Shown piece by piece: positions 1 to 8,200 of a DNA stretch of 8,888 nucleotides. Origin of the DNA: CAZPUI01 sp964415525 (lineage in GTDB: Bacteria > Acidobacteriota > Holophagae > Holophagales > Holophagaceae). A model generated the notes under the pieces. It did not search any database, was not told where the DNA came from, and saw only the letters and a list, made by a program, of their open reading frames with translations. The stretch covers positions 1 to 8,888 of the forward strand of contig CAYQAS010000149.1 of the NCBI GenBank assembly GCA_964415525.1, given 5' to 3'. Position numbers and translations under genes: made by a program. Numbering within the stretch: position 1 is the first letter of the stretch; every line of letters starts with the position of its first letter.

Positions 1-771
1 GATCCACCAGACGCCCCGCAGGGGCAGGCAGAGCCGCACAAGGAGCCCACCCAGTACGAGCAGCTTCATGGCTGCGCCCTGGAGGATGAGGGCCAGGGGC
101 GGCCCGCTGTGGTCCAGCACCATCACCTCGTGGATCATGGTCAGTTCCAGATGGGTATTCGGGTCGTCAAAGGGGATGCGGCAGTTCTCCACGAGGAAGA
201 CGATGGCCCAACCTGCCGCCACCAGTGCCAGCGCGCCGCCGGCCTTGTGCCATCCCTGACCCGCGGCGCGCAGCATGTCCGAGAGACAGAGGCTGCCGCT
301 GTGTAGCACGAGGGTGGCGAGGCCCAGGAAGAGGGCGGGTTCCACGAGGACGGCGAAGGCCACTTCCCGTGCGGCGCCCATGCCCTCGAAGGCCGAGCCG
401 GTATCGAGGGCGGAGAGCACCGTGAGAAAGCGGCCCAGGGCGAAGAGATAGGCGAAGGCGACGAGATCGCCCCGGAAGGCAAGGGGCGCTCGGGCGCTCC
501 CCATGGGCAGCAGCAGTGCGGCGACGAGCGGTAGGGCGCAGGCGGTCAGCGGACCCGCGAGGAAGACCCAGGTGGTGGTGCGACTGAGCACTGCGTCCTT
601 TCGGAACAGCCGGGCCACGTCAAAGTAGATCTGGAAAACCGGCGGGCCGACCCGCCCTGCAAAGAGCGCCTTCACCTTGGCGATGACGCCGAGCAGGAAG
701 GGCGCCACGAGGATCGTCACGCCGACGTGCGCGAGGAGAAGAAGTCCACGGATGAGCGCTGCTCTCAGCAT
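1..771 (-). CDS. hyfC: HyfC/HycD-like (NuoH-family) membrane subunit of a group 4 hydrogenase-type complex, 3' end cut by the window
   Basis: This is the membrane-anchor subunit of a complex I-like hydrogenase (HyfC/HycD/EchB, related to NuoH). It joins the hydrophilic electron-transfer arm to the proton-translocating membrane arm. The visible 257 codons stay open to the left edge. The family is usually about 305-320 residues, so roughly 50-60 are missing. The protein is strongly hydrophobic with several membrane helices. Family landmarks are the GRVGPP loop at residues 39-44, followed by Q47, Y49, D51 and LFRKDAV (55-61). Next come LDTGSAFEGMGAARE (122-136), E144-P145 in a helix, VENCRIPFDDPNTHLEL (194-210) and HEVMVLDHSG (214-223). 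These acidic and conserved loops correspond to the quinone-site-like region of NuoH. The ATG at 771 is preceded by GAGGA with 6 nt spacing. The gene lies 187 bp downstream of the hyfB-like gene on the same strand, matching the usual B-then-C order. Family assignment is firm. Whether the complex makes hydrogen is not decidable here. Confidence 0.9.
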   Translation of the reverse strand, partial: MLRAALIRGLLLLAHVGVTILVAPFLLGVIAKVKALFAGRVGPPVFQIYFDVARLFRKDAVLSRTTTWVFLAGPLTACALPLVAALLLPMGSARAPLAFRGDLVAFAYLFALGRFLTVLSALDTGSAFEGMGAAREVAFAVLVEPALFLGLATLVLHSGSLCLSDMLRAAGQGWHKAGGALALVAAGWAIVFLVENCRIPFDDPNTHLELTMIHEVMVLDHSGPPLALILQGAAMKLLVLGGLLVRLCLPLRGVWWI

Positions 772-777
772 GGGCAG

Positions 778-782
778 TCCTC
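778..782 (-). promoter_or_regulatory. Ribosome binding site of the hyfC-like gene
   Basis: GAGGA on the minus strand lies 6 nt upstream of the ATG at 771. It supports this start and shows that hyfC can be translated independently despite the long spacer after hyfB. Confidence 0.65.
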
Positions 783-860
783 AGGCATGTGTGCTCCCGC
801 CGAGAGGGCCGGTATCGATGTGAACCCGTGTGGATCGGTGGACGAACGGCTTTTCGCTCC

Positions 861-890
861 ATGGATGCACATGGATGGACACGGATGGGC
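861..890. repeat. Three tandem 10 bp units in the hyfB-hyfC spacer
   Basis: Three consecutive decamers (861-870, 871-880, 881-890) follow the pattern AYGGATGSRC. The first two differ at one position, and the third differs from the second at two. On the minus strand this reads as repeated CATCC-type words. The array is short and imperfect. Its word style resembles intergenic repeats spread through some GC-rich genomes, but this window holds only one copy, so dispersal is inference. Confidence 0.6.
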
Positions 891-958
891 ATCGCTCGCC
901 AATCCGCGAATCCCGTTTCCCTTTCCGTGGTTCACGTTTCCTGTCGACAACGGCTGTC

Positions 959-2884
959 TCATGCGAGCGTCCAGGCGAAGAGGGCGAGCAGGGTGAGTAC
1001 CACATAGAGCAGATAGAGGTTCAGGTGGCCGGACTGCAGGGTGCGAAGGCGGGCGGCCCAGTCGCCGATCCTGGTCATGGCGGGGGTGAGGGTGCGGTCC
1101 AGCACCGGGTCCGGCAGGGCGCTCTCGTAGCGGGTGCGCCGCGGGAAGAGGCCCACCACCCGGGGCAGGCGCCGCACCGGCCAGAGCAGGAAGGCGATGG
1201 CATCCACGAGCATCTGGCCGAAGGAGCTGGCGGTGTATTGCATCCGCGCGGTGGGTGCCGCGTACCCGCAATCCCAGGTGACCTCACGCCGCGAGCGCAG
1301 GGTGCGCAGTTTCATCCAGCCCGCGAAGGCGAAGAGCAGTCCGGCCATGCCCACCAGCGAAAGTACGCCGAGGTGCGCTTCGGTGGAGAGGGACGGCAGG
1401 TCCATCCCCGGCGCCAGGAATCGCGCCAGTCGCGTGAGGGCAGGGGAGAGCAGCACCGGGACGAGGCCCAGCAGGGTGCAGAGGATCGCCAGCACGAGCA
1501 TGGGGTGGCGCATGGCGGCAGGAGCCTCGTGGGCCTTGGTTGCCGCCTCGCTGCGAGGTTCGCCCAGGAGCGCGATGCCGAGGGCCCGTGCGAAGGTGGC
1601 CACCGCGAGGCCTCCCGCAAGGGCGAGGGCGATGACCAGGGCCGCGCCCCAGATCCAGGCCTTCCCGGCGACGGCCTGCAGGGAGCCGAGGTAGAGCAGC
1701 CACTCGCTCGCAAAACCATTGAAGGGCGGCAGGCCGGAGAGGGCCGTGCCCCCCAGCAGCATCAGCGTTCCGGTCCATGGCATCGCCTTCAGCAGGCCGC
1801 CCATGGATTCCAGATCGCGGGTGCCCGTGGCGTGGAGAAGGCTGCCCGCGCCCATGAACAGGAGTGGCTTGAAGAGGGCGTGATTGATGGTGTGGAAGGC
1901 CGCGCCCGCGAGACCGAGCAGCACCAAGTCCGGGCGAGCGAGGGCCTTCCCTGCAAGGGCGAGGCCCAGGCCCAGGGCGATGATGCCGACGTTCTCGATG
2001 GAGCTGTAGGCCAGCACCCGCTTGAGGTCGCGCTGGCCGAGGGCGAAGGCGAGGCCGAGCACCGCGCTGGCGCTGCCGAGACCGGCTAGCAGACCGCCCC
2101 ACCACAAGGGCGGATCCGGCACCCAGAGGATCAACCGGCAGAGGCCGAGGATTCCGATCTTCAGCATGAGCCCCGAGAGGAGGGCGGAGACATGGCTGGG
2201 GGCGACCGCGTGGGCACCGGGGAGCCAGATGTGGAGCGGGGCGAGGCCCGCCTTCATCCCGAAGGCCGCCAGCAGGAGCAGGAAGGCCAGGGTGCCCGCA
2301 GGGGTATGGGCAAACCCCATGGGCAGCGGCCCAAAGGTGAAGGAGCCCCAGACTCCGGAGAGGATGCCGAATCCCGCGAAGAGGCCGAGCACCCCCGCAT
2401 GGGCGGCCACGAGGTAGACCCAGCCCGCCTGTCGCGCGCTGTCGAGATGGTCCTCTGTGCAGACCATCAGGAAGCCGATGAGGGCTAACAACTCCCAGGC
2501 GATGAGGAAGAGGATCGCGTGCTGGGCGGCGGCTATGAACTGGAGGAGTCCCGCAGCCGCACCAAAGAAGAACCGGAGGCGGCCTGCGCTCGCCTTTTCA
2601 TCCACATGCCAGTACGCGCTGCCGTACCAGGCCAAGAGAGGTGCCACGAGGCTGACCGGCAGGAGCAGCAAGGCTCCGGCGGGATCCAGGCGAAGGGCCG
2701 GATGTCCGAGGGACCAGGGTTCACCGCGGTGGAGGATCCACAGGGCCAGCGTCAATCCGAGCAGCCCGGACAGGCCCAGCATCCCGCCGCCGAGCCAGGT
2801 CTCGCGATCCTTTCCCAGGAGTGCAGGAAGGCCCGAGGCCATGGCCAGCAGCACGGCGCACGCGAATGCGATGGAGGGGAGCAT
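959..2884 (-). CDS. hyfB: HyfB/HycC-like proton-translocating subunit (NuoL/MrpD antiporter family)
   Basis: This is the large polytopic proton-channel subunit of a group 4 [NiFe]-hydrogenase-type complex, homologous to NuoL/M/N and MrpA/D antiporters. It is 641 aa, against about 610-670 for HyfB/HycC. The channel residues are where the family predicts: E131 in AWELLALIGF (129-138), K211 with H218 in GMKAGLAPLHIWLPGAH (209-225), K242, and the YSSIENVG helix (293-300). H331, H335 and K339 lie in HTINHALFKP, and E394 in LPPFNGFASEW (385-395). The C-terminal WDCGY and RMQYTASSFGQ segment (537-557) is diagnostic of the HyfB/HycC branch rather than NuoL. The ATG at 2884 is favoured because an in-frame TAG lies only three codons further upstream. 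Its ribosome binding site is weak. The gene upstream is DUF1275, so no hyfA-type ferredoxin precedes it, and the hyf cluster in this strain appears to start here. The hyfC-like gene follows after 187 bp. Confidence 0.93.
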   Translation of the reverse strand: MLPSIAFACAVLLAMASGLPALLGKDRETWLGGGMLGLSGLLGLTLALWILHRGEPWSLGHPALRLDPAGALLLLPVSLVAPLLAWYGSAYWHVDEKASAGRLRFFFGAAAGLLQFIAAAQHAILFLIAWELLALIGFLMVCTEDHLDSARQAGWVYLVAAHAGVLGLFAGFGILSGVWGSFTFGPLPMGFAHTPAGTLAFLLLLAAFGMKAGLAPLHIWLPGAHAVAPSHVSALLSGLMLKIGILGLCRLILWVPDPPLWWGGLLAGLGSASAVLGLAFALGQRDLKRVLAYSSIENVGIIALGLGLALAGKALARPDLVLLGLAGAAFHTINHALFKPLLFMGAGSLLHATGTRDLESMGGLLKAMPWTGTLMLLGGTALSGLPPFNGFASEWLLYLGSLQAVAGKAWIWGAALVIALALAGGLAVATFARALGIALLGEPRSEAATKAHEAPAAMRHPMLVLAILCTLLGLVPVLLSPALTRLARFLAPGMDLPSLSTEAHLGVLSLVGMAGLLFAFAGWMKLRTLRSRREVTWDCGYAAPTARMQYTASSFGQMLVDAIAFLLWPVRRLPRVVGLFPRRTRYESALPDPVLDRTLTPAMTRIGDWAARLRTLQSGHLNLYLLYVVLTLLALFAWTLA

Positions 2885-2951
2885 GAGTCCAGCCTAGTGA
2901 GCCGGAGCCCTGCTGTCTTGGCGTTTTCCGATGTGGCAAGCCGACTCGGGT
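2885..2951. other. 67 bp gap between the DUF1275 gene and the hyfB-like gene
   Basis: This is the only place in the window where a promoter for the hyf genes could lie close to hyfB. On the minus strand I find no clear sigma-70 boxes, no clear -24/-12 (sigma-54) pair, and no terminator-like hairpin with a T run for the gene before it. Read-through from upstream is possible. Confidence 0.4.
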
Positions 2952-3833
2952 TCAGCCTTGCTGCATCAAGCGCCAACGCACACGCAGATCATGGATGATG
3001 GGGCGGCTGGCGAGGAAGAACAGCAATCCCGCCAGGAAGACCGTGACCTTGAAGCCGACGTGCCGGAAGCCCAGGGCACCGGTGAGGGCACCGCCGAAGA
3101 AGGACGCGAGGATGATGCCGTGGAGCTTGAGGCGGTCGCGGTTGGCCTTGCGGTGCTCTGGCTTGTGATCCCAGCGGAAGATCATCCGGCTGAGTTCGAT
3201 GCCCAGGTCCGTCACGATGCCCGTCATGTGCGTCGTGCGCACTTCGGCGGCGGAGATGGTCGTCACCATGGCGTTCTGCATGCCCATGATGAAGGCCAGA
3301 AGGATCAGGGTCACCGGCAAGAAGAACTTGTGGATGTGCTGCAGGCTGCCCCCGAGGAGCCCGAAGACCAGCAAGAGGCCGGCCTCGATCAGCAGTGCCA
3401 GGGCATAGATGCTCTTGTAGCGCAGGTGGCGGCCCAGGCTGATGAGGGTGGCGGAGCAGAAGGCGCCCAAGGCGAAGCAGGCGATGGCGCTGAGGGCGGC
3501 GAGAGCACCGGTGGTGTTGCCGGAGGCCACCTCATCTGCGGCACGAGAGACGGCGCCGGTGACGTGGGAGGTGTAGGCGTGCAGCGCCAGGAAGCCACCG
3601 GCGTTCACCGCTCCGGCCACGAAGGCGAGGCACCAGGCGAGCTGACGGTTGAGGTGCTTGGTCCGGACGTGCTGGTTCATCAGCAGGGCCGGATCCAGGG
3701 GCACCATGCGGAGGGTCCAGTCGATGACCTTCCAGAGGCCGCGCGGGAGGTCGAGCAGATCGACCTTCTTCTCCAGGACGCGATTCGTCGTCAGGAGGAA
3801 GCGGATCAGTTCACGTCGGGATCTGCGGAGCAT
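2952..3833 (-). CDS. DUF1275/YoaK-family membrane protein with an N-terminal extension
   Basis: This is a polytopic inner-membrane protein of the DUF1275 (YoaK) family, whose biochemical role is not established. With this start it is 293 aa. The family core begins near residue 63: NRQLAWCLAFVAGAVNAGGF (62-81), then SHVTGAV (89-95), a helix pair about 108-132, a helix about 142-162, and another about 171-193 ending in GMQNAMVTT. The signature RTTHMTGIVTDLGIELSR (199-216) follows, then two C-terminal helices (about 238-256 and 262-280). The first 50 or so residues are charged and amphipathic and are not part of the usual core, which is about 220-240 aa. I chose the ATG at 3833 because GGAAAGG lies 5 nt upstream. 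A later ATG at 3680 would give a 242 aa core-only protein but has a poorer ribosome binding site. It lies 35 bp after the glycosyltransferase-like gene and may share its transcript. No functional link to either neighbour is evident. Confidence 0.88.
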   Translation of the reverse strand: MLRRSRRELIRFLLTTNRVLEKKVDLLDLPRGLWKVIDWTLRMVPLDPALLMNQHVRTKHLNRQLAWCLAFVAGAVNAGGFLALHAYTSHVTGAVSRAADEVASGNTTGALAALSAIACFALGAFCSATLISLGRHLRYKSIYALALLIEAGLLLVFGLLGGSLQHIHKFFLPVTLILLAFIMGMQNAMVTTISAAEVRTTHMTGIVTDLGIELSRMIFRWDHKPEHRKANRDRLKLHGIILASFFGGALTGALGFRHVGFKVTVFLAGLLFFLASRPIIHDLRVRWRLMQQG

Positions 3834-3838
3834 GCCGG

Positions 3839-3845
3839 CCTTTCC
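3839..3845 (-). promoter_or_regulatory. Ribosome binding site deciding the DUF1275 start
   Basis: GGAAAGG on the minus strand ends 5 nt before the ATG at 3833. The alternative ATGs at 3854 and 3680 lack a comparable motif. This site is the main reason for annotating the long form of the protein. Confidence 0.55.
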
Positions 3846-3868
3846 ATCCCCCATCGTACCGGAGGGGT

Positions 3869-5260
3869 TCAACGACGGGTCAATTCTCCACAGAGGCCTT
3901 CCAGTACGGAAAGCCAATCGCCATGAAAGGGTTGGCGGAGTAGGCGAAGACTGGAATACCAAGGCGAATCGCCACGATCCAGCAGCCAGCGCCAGTCCGG
4001 GAGCCTGGGCAGCAGCAGCCAGGTCGGACATCCCAGGGCCCCGGCCAGATGGGCGACGGAGGTGTCCACCGTGACCAGCCCATCCAGGCGGCTCAGGGCA
4101 TGGGCCGTGTCCGAAAAGGTCCCCAGGCTCGGGGCCAGATCCACGCCATCCAGCTCCGGGGGCAGTGCTGCCCCCTTCTGGAGGCTGAACCATGTGATGT
4201 CGGGGATTCCGTTCAGCCGAGGCAGCAGTTCCATGGGGAGGTCCCGTTCTCCGGTGCGCCCGTGGGCGGGATTGCCGGCCCAGACGAGGCCGAGCCGTCG
4301 TCCGGATCCCTGGCCAAGCAGGCGGTCCAGCGTCTGTCGGTTTGGCACGTCCGGCGGCACATGAAGGTAGGGGCCGGATTCAGCGACTTCCTCGAGTCCG
4401 ATGCCCATCAGGTGGGGCAGGGAATTCAAGGGCGCCTGGACCGTGCCCTCGGGGCAAGGATGTCGACCGTCTCCGGGGATGGCCTGGATGCCGGCGGTTT
4501 CCAGCACCGCCCGCGCCTCCTCGGGGCATTCCAGGAACACGGGACCGCCCCGGCGGGCGAGCCGCGCCGCGAAACGCACCATCATGAACGCATCGCCATA
4601 GCCCTGATCCCAACGCAGCAGGAGCGGGCGCCCATGGAGCGGACTCCCATCCCAGGCGGGTTCGGGGCGGACCGACAGGCTTGGTCCGGCGGGATCCTCG
4701 AATCGGGCTTCCAGGGCCGCGAAGCCCTCCGGCATCCGTCCCAACAGGAGCAGCACCTGGCCGAGGTGGAAGCGGAGGATGCCCAGGGGGCCTGGATGGT
4801 CGCGGAACAGCCCACAGGCGGCGCGGGTCACGGCAAGGGAGGCCTCGAAGTCGTCTAGATAGTCCAGGGCCACGGCTTGGCCATGGTGGGCCTCGAGATA
4901 GCCCGGTTGGAGGGTCGCGGCCCGGGCATAGAGACCTTCCGCCGCGCGCCAGTGGCCGCCGAACCCGGACCGGCGCGCGAGGTCAAGGGCGAGGGCGGGT
5001 TCCTCCGCGAGGCCCATCAGGGCCCGGAGGCTTCCGGTCGGGTTGTCGGCGCAGGCCGCGATCCAGGCCCAGCGGATCCGGGCGGCCTCGTCGAGGCCGG
5101 TGGTGTTCGTGGACAGACCCTCCACCGCGTTCGAGGCCTCGTCATGTCGGCCCTGGAGGTGATAGGCCCAGGCGAGGGCCAGCCGGAGATCGGGCCGGTG
5201 GGGCTCCGCCTGAAGCGCCCGGCGCAGGCTGATCACGTTCTGGGGCGTGGCGCTGCCCAT
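3869..5260 (-). CDS. TPR protein with a GT9-like glycosyltransferase (GT-B fold) domain
   Basis: The predicted protein is cytoplasmic, 463 aa, in two parts. Residues about 1-190 are degenerate tetratricopeptide-type helical pairs, for example AWAYHLQGRHDEAS (30-43), WRAAEGLYARAATLQPGY (104-121) and LGQVLLLLGRMPEGFAALEA (166-185). Residues about 200-460 resemble the ADP-heptose:LPS heptosyltransferase (GT9) fold. They contain LRWDQGYGDAFMMVRF (215-230), GLVWAGNP (324-331), WFSLQKG (357-363), and VTVDTSVAHLAGALGCPTW (396-414) with the D-T-S-x-x-H nucleotide-sugar-site motif. It may transfer a sugar to protein or lipid, but donor and acceptor are unknown. The ATG at 5260 sits 1 bp after the sensor's TGA and has no good Shine-Dalgarno nearby (GGAAG is about 16 nt away), suggesting translational coupling. 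In-frame ATGs at 5293 and 5341 would overlap the sensor gene and add residues unlike the family. Family identity is likely; substrate is not inferable. Confidence 0.85.
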   Translation of the reverse strand: MGSATPQNVISLRRALQAEPHRPDLRLALAWAYHLQGRHDEASNAVEGLSTNTTGLDEAARIRWAWIAACADNPTGSLRALMGLAEEPALALDLARRSGFGGHWRAAEGLYARAATLQPGYLEAHHGQAVALDYLDDFEASLAVTRAACGLFRDHPGPLGILRFHLGQVLLLLGRMPEGFAALEARFEDPAGPSLSVRPEPAWDGSPLHGRPLLLRWDQGYGDAFMMVRFAARLARRGGPVFLECPEEARAVLETAGIQAIPGDGRHPCPEGTVQAPLNSLPHLMGIGLEEVAESGPYLHVPPDVPNRQTLDRLLGQGSGRRLGLVWAGNPAHGRTGERDLPMELLPRLNGIPDITWFSLQKGAALPPELDGVDLAPSLGTFSDTAHALSRLDGLVTVDTSVAHLAGALGCPTWLLLPRLPDWRWLLDRGDSPWYSSLRLLRQPFHGDWLSVLEGLCGELTRR

Positions 5261-5261
5261 G

Positions 5262-8200
5262 TCAGTGGTTGTGGAACTTCCAGTCCAGGTCATCCCCGAT
5301 GCTGGGGGAGTGCTCCACCACGACGCCGCCCTCTTCCACAAGGCGCTCCATGGGCACGAAGCCCGCGCGGTGGAAGGGCAGAAGGCGGTCTTCGTCCGTC
5401 ATGCCGATGCCCACGTAGGCGTTGCGGCCCGCGCGCTTGGCGGCGAAGAGGCACTGGTCCGCCAGATCCACGACCTGTTCCCAGGTGAAGAGCTCGGGGA
5501 CGCCCAGGGAGAGGGGATAGAACGCATAGCCCAGGGAGCAGGTACGGTGCTCCGATCGGCCTTCGCCGAGGTCGAAAGCGTGCTCCTCCACCAGGGTGCG
5601 TATGCGCTCAGCCACCACCGTGGATTCCTTGCGGCAGGCGTTGCGGCAGACGACGAGGAACTCCTCGCCGCCCCATCGGACCACGGTGTCTGAATCACGA
5701 GTGGCCTGTTTCAGGAGTTCCGACACCTGCTGCAGCACGAGGTCCCCGGCGTGGTGGCCGTACTCGTCGTTGATCATCTTGAAGTGGTCGATGTCCACCA
5801 TCAGGAAGAGCAGGTCCACGTTGGCGTTTACGCGGTCGTTGAGGCCCATCTTGAGGCTGCGGTGGGTGCGGTTCACCTGCGCGATGTCCGAGGGCAGGCT
5901 GGTGCCCAGGTAGCGCCGATTGCGCAGACCCGTGAGGGGGTCCGTGATGTTCTGGTTCCGCAGGGCCTCGTTGGCTTCTTTCAGTTCCTGGGTGCGCGCC
6001 GTGACCAGGGATTCCAGTTCCTGGTTGTGGCGGTGCAGGTGGGAGATGCGCCAGCGGATGATGGAGAAGACGGCTCCTGCGCCCGCCAGCATGGAGAGCA
6101 GGAGGAACCAGGGGGTTTGCCACCAGGGAGCGTCTACTCGGAAGGGATAGGCCAGGGATTCGCTCCAAGCCCCTCCCGCGATGCGCGAGCGCACCTCGAA
6201 GCGAAAGGCGCCCTTGGCCAGTGCCGGGTAACGGGCCTCCCGGGAGGTGGTGGTGCGCCAGTCGTTCTCCAGTCCTACCAGGCGCACCTGGTGCTCGAGC
6301 TGGTTTTCACCTGCAAAACTCAGACCGGTGAAGGTGAATTCCACTGTATTCCGGCCGTAGGGGATGACGACTTCTCCGTCCGGTCGCAGGGGCAGGGGCC
6401 GACGTCCCGCCTGGATGCTCAGCAGCACCGAGGGCGGCGGCGCAGGAGGGCCCGGCTGGTTCCGCAGCTGCACGCGCGCCAGTCCACCGCTGGTGCCGAT
6501 CCAGACATCGCCGGAAGGTTCGGTGAGCACGGCCAGGGCATTGCAGTCATCGCTCGGGAGGCCCTCCGTCAGGCCTAGATGTTCAATGACGTCATCCAAC
6601 ACCCGGTCCACGCCGGCACCACTGCCCACCCAAAGTCCCCCCAGGGCGTCCTCGCCCATGAAGTAGACGCGTTCGCTGGCCAGCCCCGTGGCGCTGCTGA
6701 GGTGGCGGATGGGGCGCAGCCCCGTCGGGTCGAGGTGGAAGCGGCTGAGGCCATCGTGACCGTAGTAGGCCACCAGGATGTCGCCACCTCGGGCCGGACG
6801 GGCGTAGGTGATGTGGGTGCCCAGGAGGCCGTCTTTCTGGGTGAACCGGCGCCAGAGTCCCCGCTCCAGCACCGCAAGGCCCTGGGTGCCTGAGACCCAC
6901 AGGCGGCCCTCCACGTCCAGGGCGACATCCGAGATCCGCTCATCCGCGGTGCCCTGGGGCAGGGACACGGGGCGGAAGGCCGGTTTCGGATCCTTCGTAT
7001 CCATGGTGAGCAGGCCCGCGTTCTCCGTGCCCAGCCAGAGCCTACCCGAAGGATCGATGCAGATCTGGAAGACCCGCTTGGGGGAGCGATCGATGGCGAT
7101 GGGAATGCGCTCGACACCGCTGCCGTCGAGGCGGCACCGCAGGACGTGCTGGGCGTTTCCTACGATGTAGAGGCGGCCCTGGGGGTCCTCCGCGAAGGCG
7201 CGGACCATGGCCGCACCCGCAGGCGCGTATGGCTCCCAGCGTCCCTTGACGGCGCGACAGGCGCCCTTGTCCGTGCCGAGCCACAGGGTGCCCTTGCTGT
7301 CCCGGTAGATCCGCCAGATCACGTTGCCGGGCAGCCCCTCGGCCCGGGTGAAGCTGGAGACGATGCCCCGGCCCAGGCGGCGGCTGATGCCTGCTCCGCC
7401 GATCCAGAGATGGCCCTCCCGATCCTCGAGGACGGTGCGCACGTTCTCCGTGGGATAGCCCGCCTTGGGATCGAGCACATGCCATTGCCCGCCATCCTGC
7501 ATCATCAGGGCCTGGCTGGTGGGCACCCAGAGCCGCCCCCGTCGATCCACGGACAGGTAGCCGCGGGCGTGGACGGGAGAGAGGGGCGGGTTCGCGACCG
7601 TGAACGTGCCCCCGGGTCGATCCATGACCCAGAGACGCTGGCTGGAGCGGGCCCAAATGCGGCCCTGGGCGTCCCCGGCGAGGCAATCGATGCGCTCCCC
7701 CTGGAAGGTCGTGGGCAGGGCGGCGGGGCGCCAGGCCCCGGCCTGCCAAGCCTGGATGCGTGTCTCCGAAGCGCCTGCGACGGGACGACTGGAGGCCACC
7801 CACAGGGTGGAGCGATCCGCGCTCGCCCAGAGCGCCGTGGCCTCACCCCCAGGCCAGCCGGGGACGGGGTGGATCGCCCCGTCTGCCTCCTGGCGGCATG
7901 GGCCCTGGGGCGTGGTCACCCATATCTGGCCATCGGGGCCCGAGACGATGTGCTCCACGGGGCGATCCAGGCCCGTGGGCTGGAAGCGTTCACCATCGAA
8001 CCGGGCCAGCCCACCGAATCCGCCTACCCAGAGCGTGCCGGAAGGATCCTCATGAAGGACTGCCACTTCTCCCAGATTGAGGCCGCTGGCCTGCCCAAAG
8101 AGCGTGAACCGGTGCCCGTCATAGCGGTAGACGCCCCCCTCCGTGCCCACCCAGAGGAAACCCTGGCGGTCCTGCAGGGCGGTCCACACGCCGAGATTCT

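Larger units (their letters stand above)
772..958. other. 187 bp non-coding spacer between the hyfB-like and hyfC-like genes
   Basis: No ORF in this spacer has family-like sequence or a plausible role; open frames crossing it are shadows. From the hyfB side it holds a TGTCGACA palindrome (942-949) just after the hyfB stop, then A+T-richer, purine-rich text on the minus strand (about 905-940). Tandem ATGGATGNAC-type decamers follow (861-890), and finally the hyfC ribosome binding site. I see no strong hairpin followed by a T run, so it is probably not a terminator. Genes for complexes of this type are usually abutting or overlapping, so a spacer of this size is unusual. It looks inserted, perhaps a dispersed intergenic repeat or an mRNA-processing site. 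Confidence 0.6.

Noticed and set aside
820..935. GTGAACC (820-826) and GGTTCAC (929-935) as terminal inverted repeats of a small mobile element
   Set aside because: A 7 bp match does not extend, and a match of this length is expected by chance in a region this size. No target-site duplication is visible.
830..2089. Long plus-strand open frame (419 codons) opposite the hyfB-like gene
   Set aside because: Its composition is Gly/Glu/Gln/Arg-rich low complexity, typical of antisense frames in GC-rich DNA. It runs against a clearly conserved membrane protein and has no recognisable domain.
2885..2951. Sigma-54 promoter or terminator ahead of the hyfB-like gene
   Set aside because: Expected from E. 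coli hyf regulation, but I could not find a GG/GC pair with the right spacing, nor a stable hairpin with a T tract.
2931..3926. Long plus-strand open frame (331 codons) opposite the DUF1275 gene
   Set aside because: Same antisense artefact: acidic Glu/Gly/Gln-rich text with no family resemblance, while the minus strand encodes a well-matched DUF1275 protein.
3834..4193. Further N-terminal extension of the DUF1275 frame up to 4193
   Set aside because: It would overlap the C-terminal coding part of the glycosyltransferase-like gene by over 300 bp and reads as out-of-frame text. The ribosome binding site at 3839-3845 fits a much later start.
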